A stretch of 57,108 nucleotides of DNA, taken from positions 1 through 57,108 of the forward strand of contig NZ_BJYR01000028.1 in NCBI RefSeq assembly GCF_007991615.1. Direction: 5' to 3'. Under the pieces are notes generated by a model, which saw nothing but the letters and a program-made list of their open reading frames with translations, had not been told where the DNA came from and did no database searches. How positions within the stretch are numbered: the stretch's first letter is position 1; the number at the start of each line of letters is the position of its first letter. Position numbers and translations under genes: made by a program. Shown piece after piece: positions 10,757 through 18,848 of this stretch. Origin of the DNA: Novosphingobium sediminis (GTDB lineage Bacteria > Pseudomonadota > Alphaproteobacteria > Sphingomonadales > Sphingomonadaceae).

Positions 10757-10932
10757 GCGACCTGCGCGACACGGCCAACCGCATAACGGGCATGGGCCGG
10801 TTCCCGGTTCCTCCGCCGGACAAGAAGCTCGCGATCGAGCGCGCTGCGGATCGTCTTGCCGCAAAGCCGGTGGGTGCCCTTCGTGAAGCCGAGCCGTGGG
10901 ATGATTTCCTGCGACGGATCGGGGTGATCTGA
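10753..10932 (+). pseudogene. zorC: Amino-terminal piece of ZorC ended by an in-frame TGA
   Basis: A 59-codon frame starting at an ATG that overlaps the zorB stop (ATGA). It reads MSDLRDTANRITG, then FPVPPPDKKLAIERAADRL, and ends WDDFLRRIGVI. A TGA at 10930-10932 closes it. The next large frame (from 10939) is in the same phase only two codons later, and the joined protein reads smoothly into LSRRDLRRLV. Coupling to zorB and the natural composition suggest this is the true start of zorC, interrupted by a nonsense codon. It could instead be a small separate protein, or the TGA could be a sequencing error. If the TGA is read through or corrected, ZorC would be 463 residues. Confidence 0.6.
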
Positions 10933-10938
10933 GCGGAC

Positions 10939-12144
10939 ATGGACCCGAGCCAGCTTTCCCGCCGCGATCTGCGCCGCCTTGTTCAGGACATGTGGGGCGA
11001 TCCGCGCTGCAACGCCATTGCCGCGTCCGCGCTAACGGCAGCTTCCGCAAGTGGTGCAAAAAGCATCGAGCGCACCCTTATATCGGCCTACTTGCGGTAC
11101 TTCCCGGTCGAGCATCCGGTGTTCCCCGCTTTGGCTGAAGCCGTCTCCGGGTTTGCCGAGCAACACGACTGGCCTTGGCGCGAACGCGGGCGCAATTGGC
11201 GACTGTGGGATCCTCAGAACGGACCGACAGCGCTGGCAGAAGCCCTCATTCGCTCCAACGATCCGACGACAGCCTTGCGTGACGCTGGTCTCGACGGCGA
11301 TCTGGCGCAGGGTGAGTTCGCACTCGTTGCTGTGGCCGCAGCATGCAGGGTGGTTGCCGAAATGCGCGGCGCCGAAGCGCAATCCGCCGGACGGAAGATC
11401 ATAAGCCTGAGTGCCGCCTTCCCGACGGCGCAGCTTGATGGGCTTGTCTTGAAGGCGCTTCTGGCACCTTGGAGATCGCAGAAGCCTCCGAAGCCGTACC
11501 TCGATCAATTGCTGGACTACCTCGTCAAGAAATTCGGCGATCCCCGCTTTCGGCAAGCCCGCTGGCAGACGCTGGCCGAGGACATGAAGGATGCCAACGC
11601 CGCGCAACTGGTGATGCTGGTGCGAGGTTGGCTCACCGAGAGGACCGTTCGGGAATTCTTCGACATCATTGCCGCCACCACCACGGATCCGAAGCAATGG
11701 GCTGCGCGGCAAGAGTTCTGGTTGGCCTACCTCGACGAAGGCGTGATTGGGGATGCCTGGTTTGCCTTTGGTCGTCAGGCAGAGGCGATGGCGAGAAGCG
11801 TGATCAAGGAAGGACAGTTCGGCCGCATCGTGGGTGGCGGTGCAGACGCCAATCAGAGCGCTCTGGTCATGGCGATCAAAGACTTGCGGGTGGTGGAATG
11901 GAGTAACAACGGGTCATGCCGATTTTGGCACAAGGATGATCGCAAATCGCCGACCCTCTACAAGCCAGAATATATCGGTACCCTGTTCCGCGACATGAAT
12001 GGCAGCAGGGGGTTCGAAAAATACTTCGCAGCGATCCCGCATCAAAGTGGCTGGCAATCCAATTTCGCGCGCTTCATTTTTAGCCACACTGGCATCCGGC
12101 ATCCCAGATGGGGCGAGGGCTACTCAACCGCGCGGTGGTATTGA
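10939..12144 (+). CDS. zorC: ZorC, EH-signature domain protein (Zorya type I)
   Basis: 401 residues from the ATG six bases after the in-frame TGA at 10930-10932; GGGGTGA upstream could serve for re-initiation. The C-terminal third carries the charged/aromatic stretch FWHKDDRKSPTLYKPEY, typical of the EH-signature family to which ZorC belongs. ZorC is a cytosolic component of type I Zorya, acting with ZorD after activation by the ZorAB motor and thought to bind DNA. The N-terminus seems to lack about 60 residues that are encoded in the same phase just upstream, so the protein is either truncated or produced by restart. The stop overlaps the zorD start as TGATG. Confidence 0.82.
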   Translation: MDPSQLSRRDLRRLVQDMWGDPRCNAIAASALTAASASGAKSIERTLISAYLRYFPVEHPVFPALAEAVSGFAEQHDWPWRERGRNWRLWDPQNGPTALAEALIRSNDPTTALRDAGLDGDLAQGEFALVAVAAACRVVAEMRGAEAQSAGRKIISLSAAFPTAQLDGLVLKALLAPWRSQKPPKPYLDQLLDYLVKKFGDPRFRQARWQTLAEDMKDANAAQLVMLVRGWLTERTVREFFDIIAATTTDPKQWAARQEFWLAYLDEGVIGDAWFAFGRQAEAMARSVIKEGQFGRIVGGGADANQSALVMAIKDLRVVEWSNNGSCRFWHKDDRKSPTLYKPEYIGTLFRDMNGSRGFEKYFAAIPHQSGWQSNFARFIFSHTGIRHPRWGEGYSTARWY

Positions 12145-15100
12145 TGGAAACTGCCACCTTCCGTGCAGAAGGCAACCTTGTTCGCTTGTACGCGATGTCG
12201 GCCGGGCGCGGCCCGTTTGCCCGCCCGCAAGAACAGGTCGTGCCGTTTTCGGACTGGGTCTCGACGCGTCCACAGCAGGCCAGCGCCGCGGTCGCAGAGC
12301 TTCTGAAAGCACTAGAGGACGAAGAAACCGGTCACGATGGCAAGCCTCTGGTTCATCCGGCCGAAGATGGATGCGAGTTGCACCCCGATCTGGTCGCGCG
12401 CTTTTGCGATAGCGAGGCCGAAGCACTGGGCCTGCCCGCGGCAACCACGCTCGCGCTTGAACTGAAATCCTCAGGACTGATCCACCGCCCGGGCTTCCGG
12501 ATCGAGACCGCCTGGACACGGGGCAGCGGGGTTCCCGTTCGGGCGAAGATCTTGAGCGGGCGGCTGCTTGCACAAGGGCAGGAATGGCGCGTTCCCGAAC
12601 CTTTGCACACCGCACTCCGCTTCGTCGAACAAGTGAACGCATCGCATGATGAGTCCGAGCGGCAGGCTGCACTTGCCGGGCTGAAGGCGGCAATCGGAGA
12701 TGAGGGCAATACGCGCATTCGCAGCGATGGTGTCATCCAGCGGCTGCGCCTCGCTTATGCGTCAGGCTTCTCGCTGGCGCTGAAGGATACGCCGAACGGT
12801 CCTGATTTTGATCCGGTCCTCTTCAACCGCGAGAGGATGTTGAGCGCGCAAGATGGGACTGTGCTGGATCAGGATAGGGATGGCCTTCTCCCTCCTACAA
12901 TAGCCGCAGGCTTCACGCGCCGGTTCCGCAGCGGCAATGGGACGCGAACGGCATTCCTGCTCGATGATGGGTCTCTGTTGTTCATCGGACCACAGCTGGC
13001 GCGCCAGTTGGAGAAGGTGCGGCAGGCGCAATCCGGCACGGCAGAGCAACGCCGCGCATTCGCCGCAGCGCCGCACCGCTACCTTGATGAAGTGCTGGAA
13101 AATCCCGACGATGCAGATGGCGCGACGCCCCCCTGTTTTGTCGAAACAACTCAGTTTTCCGAGCGCGTTGCAGGTATAGACATCTGGCGGAAGCCCGTCC
13201 TCCCATGGATCAAGCCTAAACCTGGAACTTGGCTGCCAGAGACCTTTGGCTTGCGGATTGGAGACCCGCCAAACGCGCAATCCTTCGAAATTCCGCCAGA
13301 TAGAGTGGGTACAGCCTTGGCGGCAGCACAACAGGCCGTGCGGGAAGATCGTCCGTTGTTCTCGTTTGAAGGGCAGGCAGTTCCCGCTACGCAAGCGGCC
13401 ATAACGGCGCTGCAGGGATTGGGCGAGATCGTGGCAGCCGCGCGCGATCAGCGTGGGCAGGTGCCGAGAACGGCGCCTGAAAACCTGATGCAGCGCTATT
13501 TCCTTCAGGTACGCGACAACCTTGATGATGTTGCGTTTGCGCCGCTCTCTTCGGCCAGCGTTGCAGTGGAACCGCCGCAGTCGATGCCATCGGCGATGCG
13601 GACGACGGCAAAGCCGCATCAGGTCGCGGGCTTCCGCTGGCTTGCCTCCTGCTGGCTGTCTGGCCGGCCCGGCGCACTGCTTGCCGATGATATGGGACTT
13701 GGCAAAACGTTCCAAGCTCTCGCCTTCCTGACATGGCTGCGCAGATCTGAAGCAGCCACGGCTTCCGGGCCGATGCTGATCGTTGCGCCATCGGGTCTGC
13801 TGGCGAATTGGGAAGCCGAGGCACGTCGACACCTCGAGCCTGACGCTCTTGGCCGAATTGTGCGCGCTTATGGATCTGAACTTGGGCGCAATCGCATAGG
13901 CAGCGATCTGGACACGGATGCCGGACGGCCGGTCATCGACCCTCGCGCCTGGTGTGATGCCGGCGTCGTCCTTACGACTTACGAGACCATGCGCGACTAT
14001 CACATGAGTTTCGCGCGTCAGCCCTTCGCCGCCGTTCTTTACGACGAAGCGCAAAAGCTGAAGAATCCGGCAAGCCAGATCACGCGGGCAGCGAAGACGC
14101 TGAATGCGAAGTTTCAACTGGCGATGACCGGCACACCAGTCGAAAACAGGTTGCAGGACTTGTGGTCGATCATCGACGTGGTTCATCCCGGCATGCTGGG
14201 TTCGAGCAAGGCGTTCGAAGAGCGCTTCCCGGCACTACCTGGCAAGCTGCGGGAACTGCACGACTTGCTCTCGGAAGAGCAGGATGGAATGCCTCCGGTA
14301 ATGCTGCGGAGGCTCAAGTCCGAATGCCTCGATAGCCTTCCGGCAAAGCACATCGTTACCTTGCCCGAGCCAATGCCTCCGGCGCAAGCGCGTGCGTATG
14401 AGCAAGTGGTCCTGCGGGCCATGGCAGTGAAAGGCATGGGTGAGCGGGGCAGGATGCTCGAAGTTCTGCATGCGCTGCGCAGCGTATCACTGCACCCGGT
14501 GGGACCAGACCACGCCGGGGGGCATGCCACTTATCTTGATGACTCTGCGCGACTCGCGGCGACCATGAAAGTCCTCGGCGAGATCGCCAACAAAGGCGAG
14601 AAAGCGCTGGTCTTCTGCGAAAGCCTGGCGATGCAGGCATACCTAGCGGCCGAATTGCAACGACATTTCAGGCTCGCGCATCCGGTTGCACGCATCCATG
14701 GCGCCATGCTCGCGAAGGCGCGGCAGGCTGCTGTCGATGCATTCCAAGAACGTGCGCCAGGCTTTGACGTCATGATCCTGTCCACCAAGGCAGGTGGAGT
14801 GGGCCTTACCCTGACCGCAGCCAATCACGTGATCCACCTTTCGCGCTGGTGGAACCCCGCTGTGGAAGACCAGGCGACTGATAGGGTGTTCCGCATCGGT
14901 CAGACTCGCGACGTCACCGTCTACCTTCCTCAGGCCATCCACCCAGACCCGGCCATGGGTCCAACAAGCTTCGACTTGCGTCTTCAAGAACTGATGGAGC
15001 GCAAGCGGCAGTTGGGCGAGGGCTTGCTGGCACCGGGTGACAGCGAAAGCGATGCGGACTCGCTGTTCGATCTGGTCATTACCGACGCCGCTTTCGACTT

Positions 15101-15713
15101 GCCTGCAGCACCAGATCCCGCGCCAACGCCCATCGAGCCAGAAGAGCCTGCGCATCCTAAAGGCATACGCAAGATTCTCGGTCTTGCGCGGAGCATGCCT
15201 ACGCCTGCGCCGCCGGCCGTGCCCACCAGACCAGTGGCAGACTGGCCACGCCGGGTCGTCTATGAAGAGGGTGGATTACGCGACCGCGCAATCTTTACCG
15301 CACCGATCGCAGACGATCCCATCCGCGAACTCGTAATCGTTGATCCCTATGGCGCGGCAGGGGAACATGCTCGGCGCCAGATCGCAGACTTTGCTCGGGT
15401 GCTCATAGGCGATGGACAAGGGGTCGAGACCGTCCAATTCATAAGCTTCGATGCAGAAAGCGTCGAGATCCGCGAGTTCGAAACAAGCGAGCGGCAATTC
15501 CTACATATGCAAGAATGCTGGAAGAAGACGTTCGGCTCAGCGGTAGATTTGCAGTTCACTCAGGTTTCGCGCCGCGGCAACCGTGGATTGCATGATCGCG
15601 AGGTACGCGCCACGACCCGATCGGGCAGGAAACTGATCTGGGACATTGGCAGAGGAATCGCTGGTGTCATGACTGCCCGCCATCGCTGTACCGTCGTGCT
15701 GACGGAACTCTAG
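12144..15713 (+). CDS. zorD: ZorD, SNF2-family helicase effector (Zorya type I)
   Basis: 1189 residues from the ATG overlapping the zorC stop (TGATG); an earlier in-frame ATG at 12108 lies inside zorC and is less likely. An N-terminal part of about 490 residues without clear homology leads into an SNF2 ATPase: DDMGLGKT near 514, the DEAQ box (YDEAQKLKN) near 633, MTGTPVENRL, then the second lobe with STKAGGVGLTL near 878 and DRVFRIGQT near 913. The last ~110 residues carry HDREVRA and WDIGRGIAG, reminiscent of the PLD-like C-terminal domain of MIT-domain proteins (HDRE...W.I.IGRG); that resemblance is my inference. ZorD is the presumed DNA-degrading effector of type I Zorya. It is the last gene of the run. 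Confidence 0.9.
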   Translation: METATFRAEGNLVRLYAMSAGRGPFARPQEQVVPFSDWVSTRPQQASAAVAELLKALEDEETGHDGKPLVHPAEDGCELHPDLVARFCDSEAEALGLPAATTLALELKSSGLIHRPGFRIETAWTRGSGVPVRAKILSGRLLAQGQEWRVPEPLHTALRFVEQVNASHDESERQAALAGLKAAIGDEGNTRIRSDGVIQRLRLAYASGFSLALKDTPNGPDFDPVLFNRERMLSAQDGTVLDQDRDGLLPPTIAAGFTRRFRSGNGTRTAFLLDDGSLLFIGPQLARQLEKVRQAQSGTAEQRRAFAAAPHRYLDEVLENPDDADGATPPCFVETTQFSERVAGIDIWRKPVLPWIKPKPGTWLPETFGLRIGDPPNAQSFEIPPDRVGTALAAAQQAVREDRPLFSFEGQAVPATQAAITALQGLGEIVAAARDQRGQVPRTAPENLMQRYFLQVRDNLDDVAFAPLSSASVAVEPPQSMPSAMRTTAKPHQVAGFRWLASCWLSGRPGALLADDMGLGKTFQALAFLTWLRRSEAATASGPMLIVAPSGLLANWEAEARRHLEPDALGRIVRAYGSELGRNRIGSDLDTDAGRPVIDPRAWCDAGVVLTTYETMRDYHMSFARQPFAAVLYDEAQKLKNPASQITRAAKTLNAKFQLAMTGTPVENRLQDLWSIIDVVHPGMLGSSKAFEERFPALPGKLRELHDLLSEEQDGMPPVMLRRLKSECLDSLPAKHIVTLPEPMPPAQARAYEQVVLRAMAVKGMGERGRMLEVLHALRSVSLHPVGPDHAGGHATYLDDSARLAATMKVLGEIANKGEKALVFCESLAMQAYLAAELQRHFRLAHPVARIHGAMLAKARQAAVDAFQERAPGFDVMILSTKAGGVGLTLTAANHVIHLSRWWNPAVEDQATDRVFRIGQTRDVTVYLPQAIHPDPAMGPTSFDLRLQELMERKRQLGEGLLAPGDSESDADSLFDLVITDAAFDLPAAPDPAPTPIEPEEPAHPKGIRKILGLARSMPTPAPPAVPTRPVADWPRRVVYEEGGLRDRAIFTAPIADDPIRELVIVDPYGAAGEHARRQIADFARVLIGDGQGVETVQFISFDAESVEIREFETSERQFLHMQECWKKTFGSAVDLQFTQVSRRGNRGLHDREVRATTRSGRKLIWDIGRGIAGVMTARHRCTVVLTEL

Positions 15714-15768
15714 CAAACATGGGCGGCGATGCTGCCGGTGGCCCTGCAGGATGCTGCGCGATCATCCC

Positions 15769-16836
15769 CTAAAGTTTCCCCACCACTTTCGCCGCAGCGT
15801 TCGCTTCCACGGCCAGTGCCTGCGCGTAGCGCGCCGGTTGCTGGGGGCTTTTCCAGCGCAGGGCGTGCATGATGCCGGCCAGATCCTGGCCGTTGGCGAA
15901 AAGGTCCTGGGTCAGGCCCACGCGGGTGGAGTGGGCGGTGAGGCTGCGCCGCCAATGGTCAAAATCGGCCTCTGCAATTGCGCCCAGCAGGTCGGCGTCG
16001 CGGGCCTGATCGAGCAGGGCTCGGTAAACCAGCGTGACCGATTGGGCTGAGAGACCCGCGCCAATGGTCCACACATCGGCACCTGCCTTGTCACGCGCGC
16101 GGTGGAGGCGGCGGAAGATGGGGTCTTCATTTGCGGCCCAGGCAGCTTCACGCCACGCGGCCAATGCCTGCATCGTGCGCGCGGAGAGATAGGCATAAGC
16201 GCCCGCGCCTTCTTGATCGGCCTTGCTGCGGGGGACGAACAGTCGGCCGCTGCCTGCGCTGCCTTGTTCGATATGCGCCCAGCGGACGGCGACAATCTCG
16301 CTGCGGCGCAGGCCGGTATCGAACGCCAAGCTGAGCAGCGCGCGGTCACGCAGGCCTTGCAGGGTGGCGGGCGCGGCGGCAAGCATCGCTTCCACGCACA
16401 CGCCTATCGGCCCGGCAGCGGCCAGCGGATCGGCGACCTGCCCGCGGAAGCGCAAGCCCCGCGCCTGCTTCTGCCGCACGCCGAGCGCACGGCGCTGCGC
16501 CTTGAGTTCAAGCCGCACCAGCTCTGCCCTCGTCGGATCGGGCTGATTGGCCAGCGCATGGGCGCGGGCGATGGAACTGGCATAGCGAGCGAGGGTGGCC
16601 GCCTTCTTTCCCGCATCGGCCTGTGCGCGCAGGAAGGCAGCGACGGTTTCAGGTGAAGCGGGCAGCGTAGCGGCGCCGGTGCTAGCCGCCCACGTCGAGA
16701 AGACTTTGAGGTCCGCGCGCAAAGCCCGCCACGAATTTGCACTCATCGCCCGCTCTGCGACATCGAGCACCGCCGCATCGACCGTGGGCAGCGCGGCGCC
16801 TGGATCAACGGGCGTAATGTCGAGCAGTCGTTCCAT
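15769..16836 (-). CDS. Tyrosine recombinase / integrase
   Basis: 355 residues from ATG 16836; a longer form from GTG 16878 would add 14. The first ~100 residues look like an Ala-rich SAM-like core-binding domain. The catalytic domain shows FDTGLRRSE (first Arg), AHSTRVG (H-x-x-R), LRWKSPQQ (Trp at the H/W position) and a nucleophile Tyr in PARYAQAL, 19 residues from the end. All key residues are present. It lies 55 bases from the end of zorD in opposite orientation, and a perfect 10-8-10 inverted repeat (16877-16904) lies at its 5' end, so it may resolve plasmid multimers or have mobilised the neighbouring defence block. Leu-Ala-rich composition fits the replicon. Confidence 0.9.
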   Translation of the reverse strand: MERLLDITPVDPGAALPTVDAAVLDVAERAMSANSWRALRADLKVFSTWAASTGAATLPASPETVAAFLRAQADAGKKAATLARYASSIARAHALANQPDPTRAELVRLELKAQRRALGVRQKQARGLRFRGQVADPLAAAGPIGVCVEAMLAAAPATLQGLRDRALLSLAFDTGLRRSEIVAVRWAHIEQGSAGSGRLFVPRSKADQEGAGAYAYLSARTMQALAAWREAAWAANEDPIFRRLHRARDKAGADVWTIGAGLSAQSVTLVYRALLDQARDADLLGAIAEADFDHWRRSLTAHSTRVGLTQDLFANGQDLAGIMHALRWKSPQQPARYAQALAVEANAAAKVVGKL

Positions 16837-16876
16837 CCCTTGCGGTTTGCTCGAAATGCGAGCGTGAAGCAAGCGC

Positions 16877-16904
16877 ACTAGCGATAGCGTACATTATCGC
16901 TAGT
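16877..16904. repeat. Perfect 10-8-10 inverted repeat, candidate recombinase core site
   Basis: Arms ACTAGCGATA (16877-16886) and TATCGCTAGT (16895-16904) are exact reverse complements around an 8-base spacer, GCGTACAT. Two ~10-bp binding arms around a short central region is the classical layout of a tyrosine-recombinase crossover site (lox/dif-like). It touches the earliest possible start of the recombinase gene, so it could also act as an autoregulatory operator. Confidence 0.6.
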
Positions 16905-17528
16905 TCGATATGGGGCGTCTAAATGCGCCTTGCCTTAGAGCAAAACTGTGCGGCGAAGGGGTCAAGACCGTGTCAAGTGACGCAGGATCGACCAAGCATG
17001 GAGCTTGCCGAGACGCGGAGATCCGACTGCCATGTTCTCTGATGTCCCGTGCTCAACGATCATGCGGAGGACTGCGGTTGCGCAGCGCTTTGCCTGATAG
17101 CAACGACAGGAGCTGTCCATCAGGCCCTACCTTGCTTGGCCTTTTTTCCGCACGGAGCGATTTTTCCTGGAAGGGGATGACTGTTGCTGCCCGACCACGT
17201 GTCCGAGACGTACCGGAGACGTGGTAGGGTGAAACAGGAAGGGTTAGATTACTGCTACAATTTCAGTCAATTGACCGTCCCCAGACGTTTGGGGGGACGT
17301 ACCCTGACGTGTGACGATGCAGCCATCCACGAGGAGCGGGTTTTTCAGCATCTGCCGACCAGTGCGCTTGCTTCGTTCGAAGTTGATGCGGTTAGGTCGA
17401 GGCAGATCCTACCGACAGCAATAAGTCTCTAAAAATAAAGGAGAAATCCTCTTCGTTTGACCGAGGTATGCGGCGGCGGTCCGTAGGGATTGCCGAATTT
17501 CTCTTAGGGTAACTTGGATTGCGTTGAG
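16905..17528. other. Non-coding region with GACGT cluster and hairpins
   Basis: About 620 bases without a convincing gene, between the recombinase 5' side and the 3' end of the winged-helix gene. GACGT occurs at 17207, 17218, 17284, 17296 and 17306, spaced 10-12 bases within each group, roughly one helical turn. Two dyads stand out: an imperfect palindrome at 17195-17224 bounded by CCACGT and ACGTGG, and a hairpin at 17276-17299 with arms CGTCCCC and GGGGACG. A short A-rich stretch follows (about 17428-17450). The arrangement resembles a protein-binding control or replication region; no function can be assigned from sequence alone. Confidence 0.45.
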
Positions 17529-18830
17529 TTACCGTTGAAATAAAATTGAAGCCTCGTTGAAGTCAGCAAGCCGCTGTTCCGGGTCGGCAAGGAGCGATGG
17601 CATGCGCTCGGCGATGACTGCCTCGAATTCAGCGATCGTCTCGGCTGCGACTTGCTCAAGATCAGCCCGCCAGCGGCCCGCATTCGAAGTCTTGGCCCGG
17701 TGGCGCAGGCGTGGAACGCCAACGAGCGCGGCTTCGCGCAGCATGCGCTCGGCAGGCAGGATGAACGAGCCGGGCATTTCGTCTTCCCACTTCCTGGCGA
17801 TCGCGTCGTTGGCATAGAGTGCACTGGCAGCACGTGTCGCGAAACTACCGACGATAGATTCGAGTTCGTTCAATACGATCTTGCCGTGCCGCACGACCGC
17901 AACGGGATAGATGTGGGTTGACGTGTCGCTGTCGTCTTCGGCCAAGTAGTAGACCCACTCGAGCGCGCCGGCATCTTCCAGGATCCTGACGCGCTCAAAC
18001 AAATCTTGCGCTCTGTTAAGGCCCATCTCAATATCGGCCTTAGTTAGCTGACGTTCATGGAGGTAAAGCCCCTCATGCAACGATACGATTTGCCGGGACT
18101 GTTCAAATCGCCAGATCTGGTATTTGCCGGTCGCATACGCCTTGACGCTCTTGAACTTCGTGCGGAGAGCCTGCCGATCCACTCCGCCGTGTTCGGCCAG
18201 ATCCTGCTTGGCATAGAGCTCGACCAACAATTGCAACGCCATCGGGTCGCGAGCCTTACGAACATTGTCGATGGTCGAGCGTCCTGCCATCGCCTTTCCT
18301 GTCTCATCTCCGGCCAGCGACTTGGGCAAATAGGCCTTTACCATCGGGCGCTCGGAGCGCAGGAACCACCGGCCGTCGTTCTGCCCAAACCAACCGAGTT
18401 CGCCACCGAGGGTTGCGTCCCGCAGGTCTTGGGCTGATTTCAGGTCATCGCCGTTAGCGATGCGTTCCGCCAGCTTCATCAACCGCGGCGGCAAGGGCTG
18501 CCGGGTTTCGAGCAACGGCAGCGCGAGCCGAGGTCGTGGTGCACCGCTCGGCGTCAGCCATTGGGCAAAACCGCCCTGCACCAGCTTGGCGATCGCGGTA
18601 TCGGCCTTTCGCCAGTTCAAGCCGGTGCGCTGGTTGATCGCCTCGCGCGACCAGGTGGTCGTGCGATTGTCAGGACCAGTGCCGGCGGCGAGGATCAAAT
18701 AGGCGGCGGCCGCATCAACATCACCCAGTTCGCATACCGCGACGAAGGTCGGCACATCGACAATGAAGAACTGGCCGCGTTGTTTGGGTTTTCGCGATTT
18801 AGCGCCAACTGCGTCATCAGTTTTGCTCAC
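17529..18830 (-). CDS. Winged-helix-like DNA-binding protein of unknown function
   Basis: 433 residues from a GTG start with GGCAGG nearby, 18 bases after the stop of the VIT/vWA gene, so probably the last gene of that leftward operon. After a basic N-terminus, residues about 20-95 look like a winged helix, with a helix-turn-helix-like stretch around REAINQRTGLNWRKADTAI. The rest is mostly helical, with a possible second wing region around LEDAGALEWVYYL. I do not recognise the family. The gene lies directly upstream of a non-coding, repeat-rich region, the same topology as repA and its iterons on this plasmid, so a replication-initiator-like role is possible but unproven. A regulatory role is equally possible. 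Confidence 0.6.
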   Translation of the reverse strand: MSKTDDAVGAKSRKPKQRGQFFIVDVPTFVAVCELGDVDAAAAYLILAAGTGPDNRTTTWSREAINQRTGLNWRKADTAIAKLVQGGFAQWLTPSGAPRPRLALPLLETRQPLPPRLMKLAERIANGDDLKSAQDLRDATLGGELGWFGQNDGRWFLRSERPMVKAYLPKSLAGDETGKAMAGRSTIDNVRKARDPMALQLLVELYAKQDLAEHGGVDRQALRTKFKSVKAYATGKYQIWRFEQSRQIVSLHEGLYLHERQLTKADIEMGLNRAQDLFERVRILEDAGALEWVYYLAEDDSDTSTHIYPVAVVRHGKIVLNELESIVGSFATRAASALYANDAIARKWEDEMPGSFILPAERMLREAALVGVPRLRHRAKTSNAGRWRADLEQVAAETIAEFEAVIAERMPSLLADPEQRLADFNEASILFQR

Positions 18831-18848
18831 GATGCCTGCCCTTGCGCC

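Noticed and set aside
12108..12143. Start of zorD at ATG 12108
   Set aside because: It would overlap zorC by 37 bases, whereas ATG 12144 gives the usual TGATG coupling.
15710..15955. A short leftward frame after zorD
   Set aside because: It overlaps the C-terminal catalytic part of the recombinase in another phase and has no family features.
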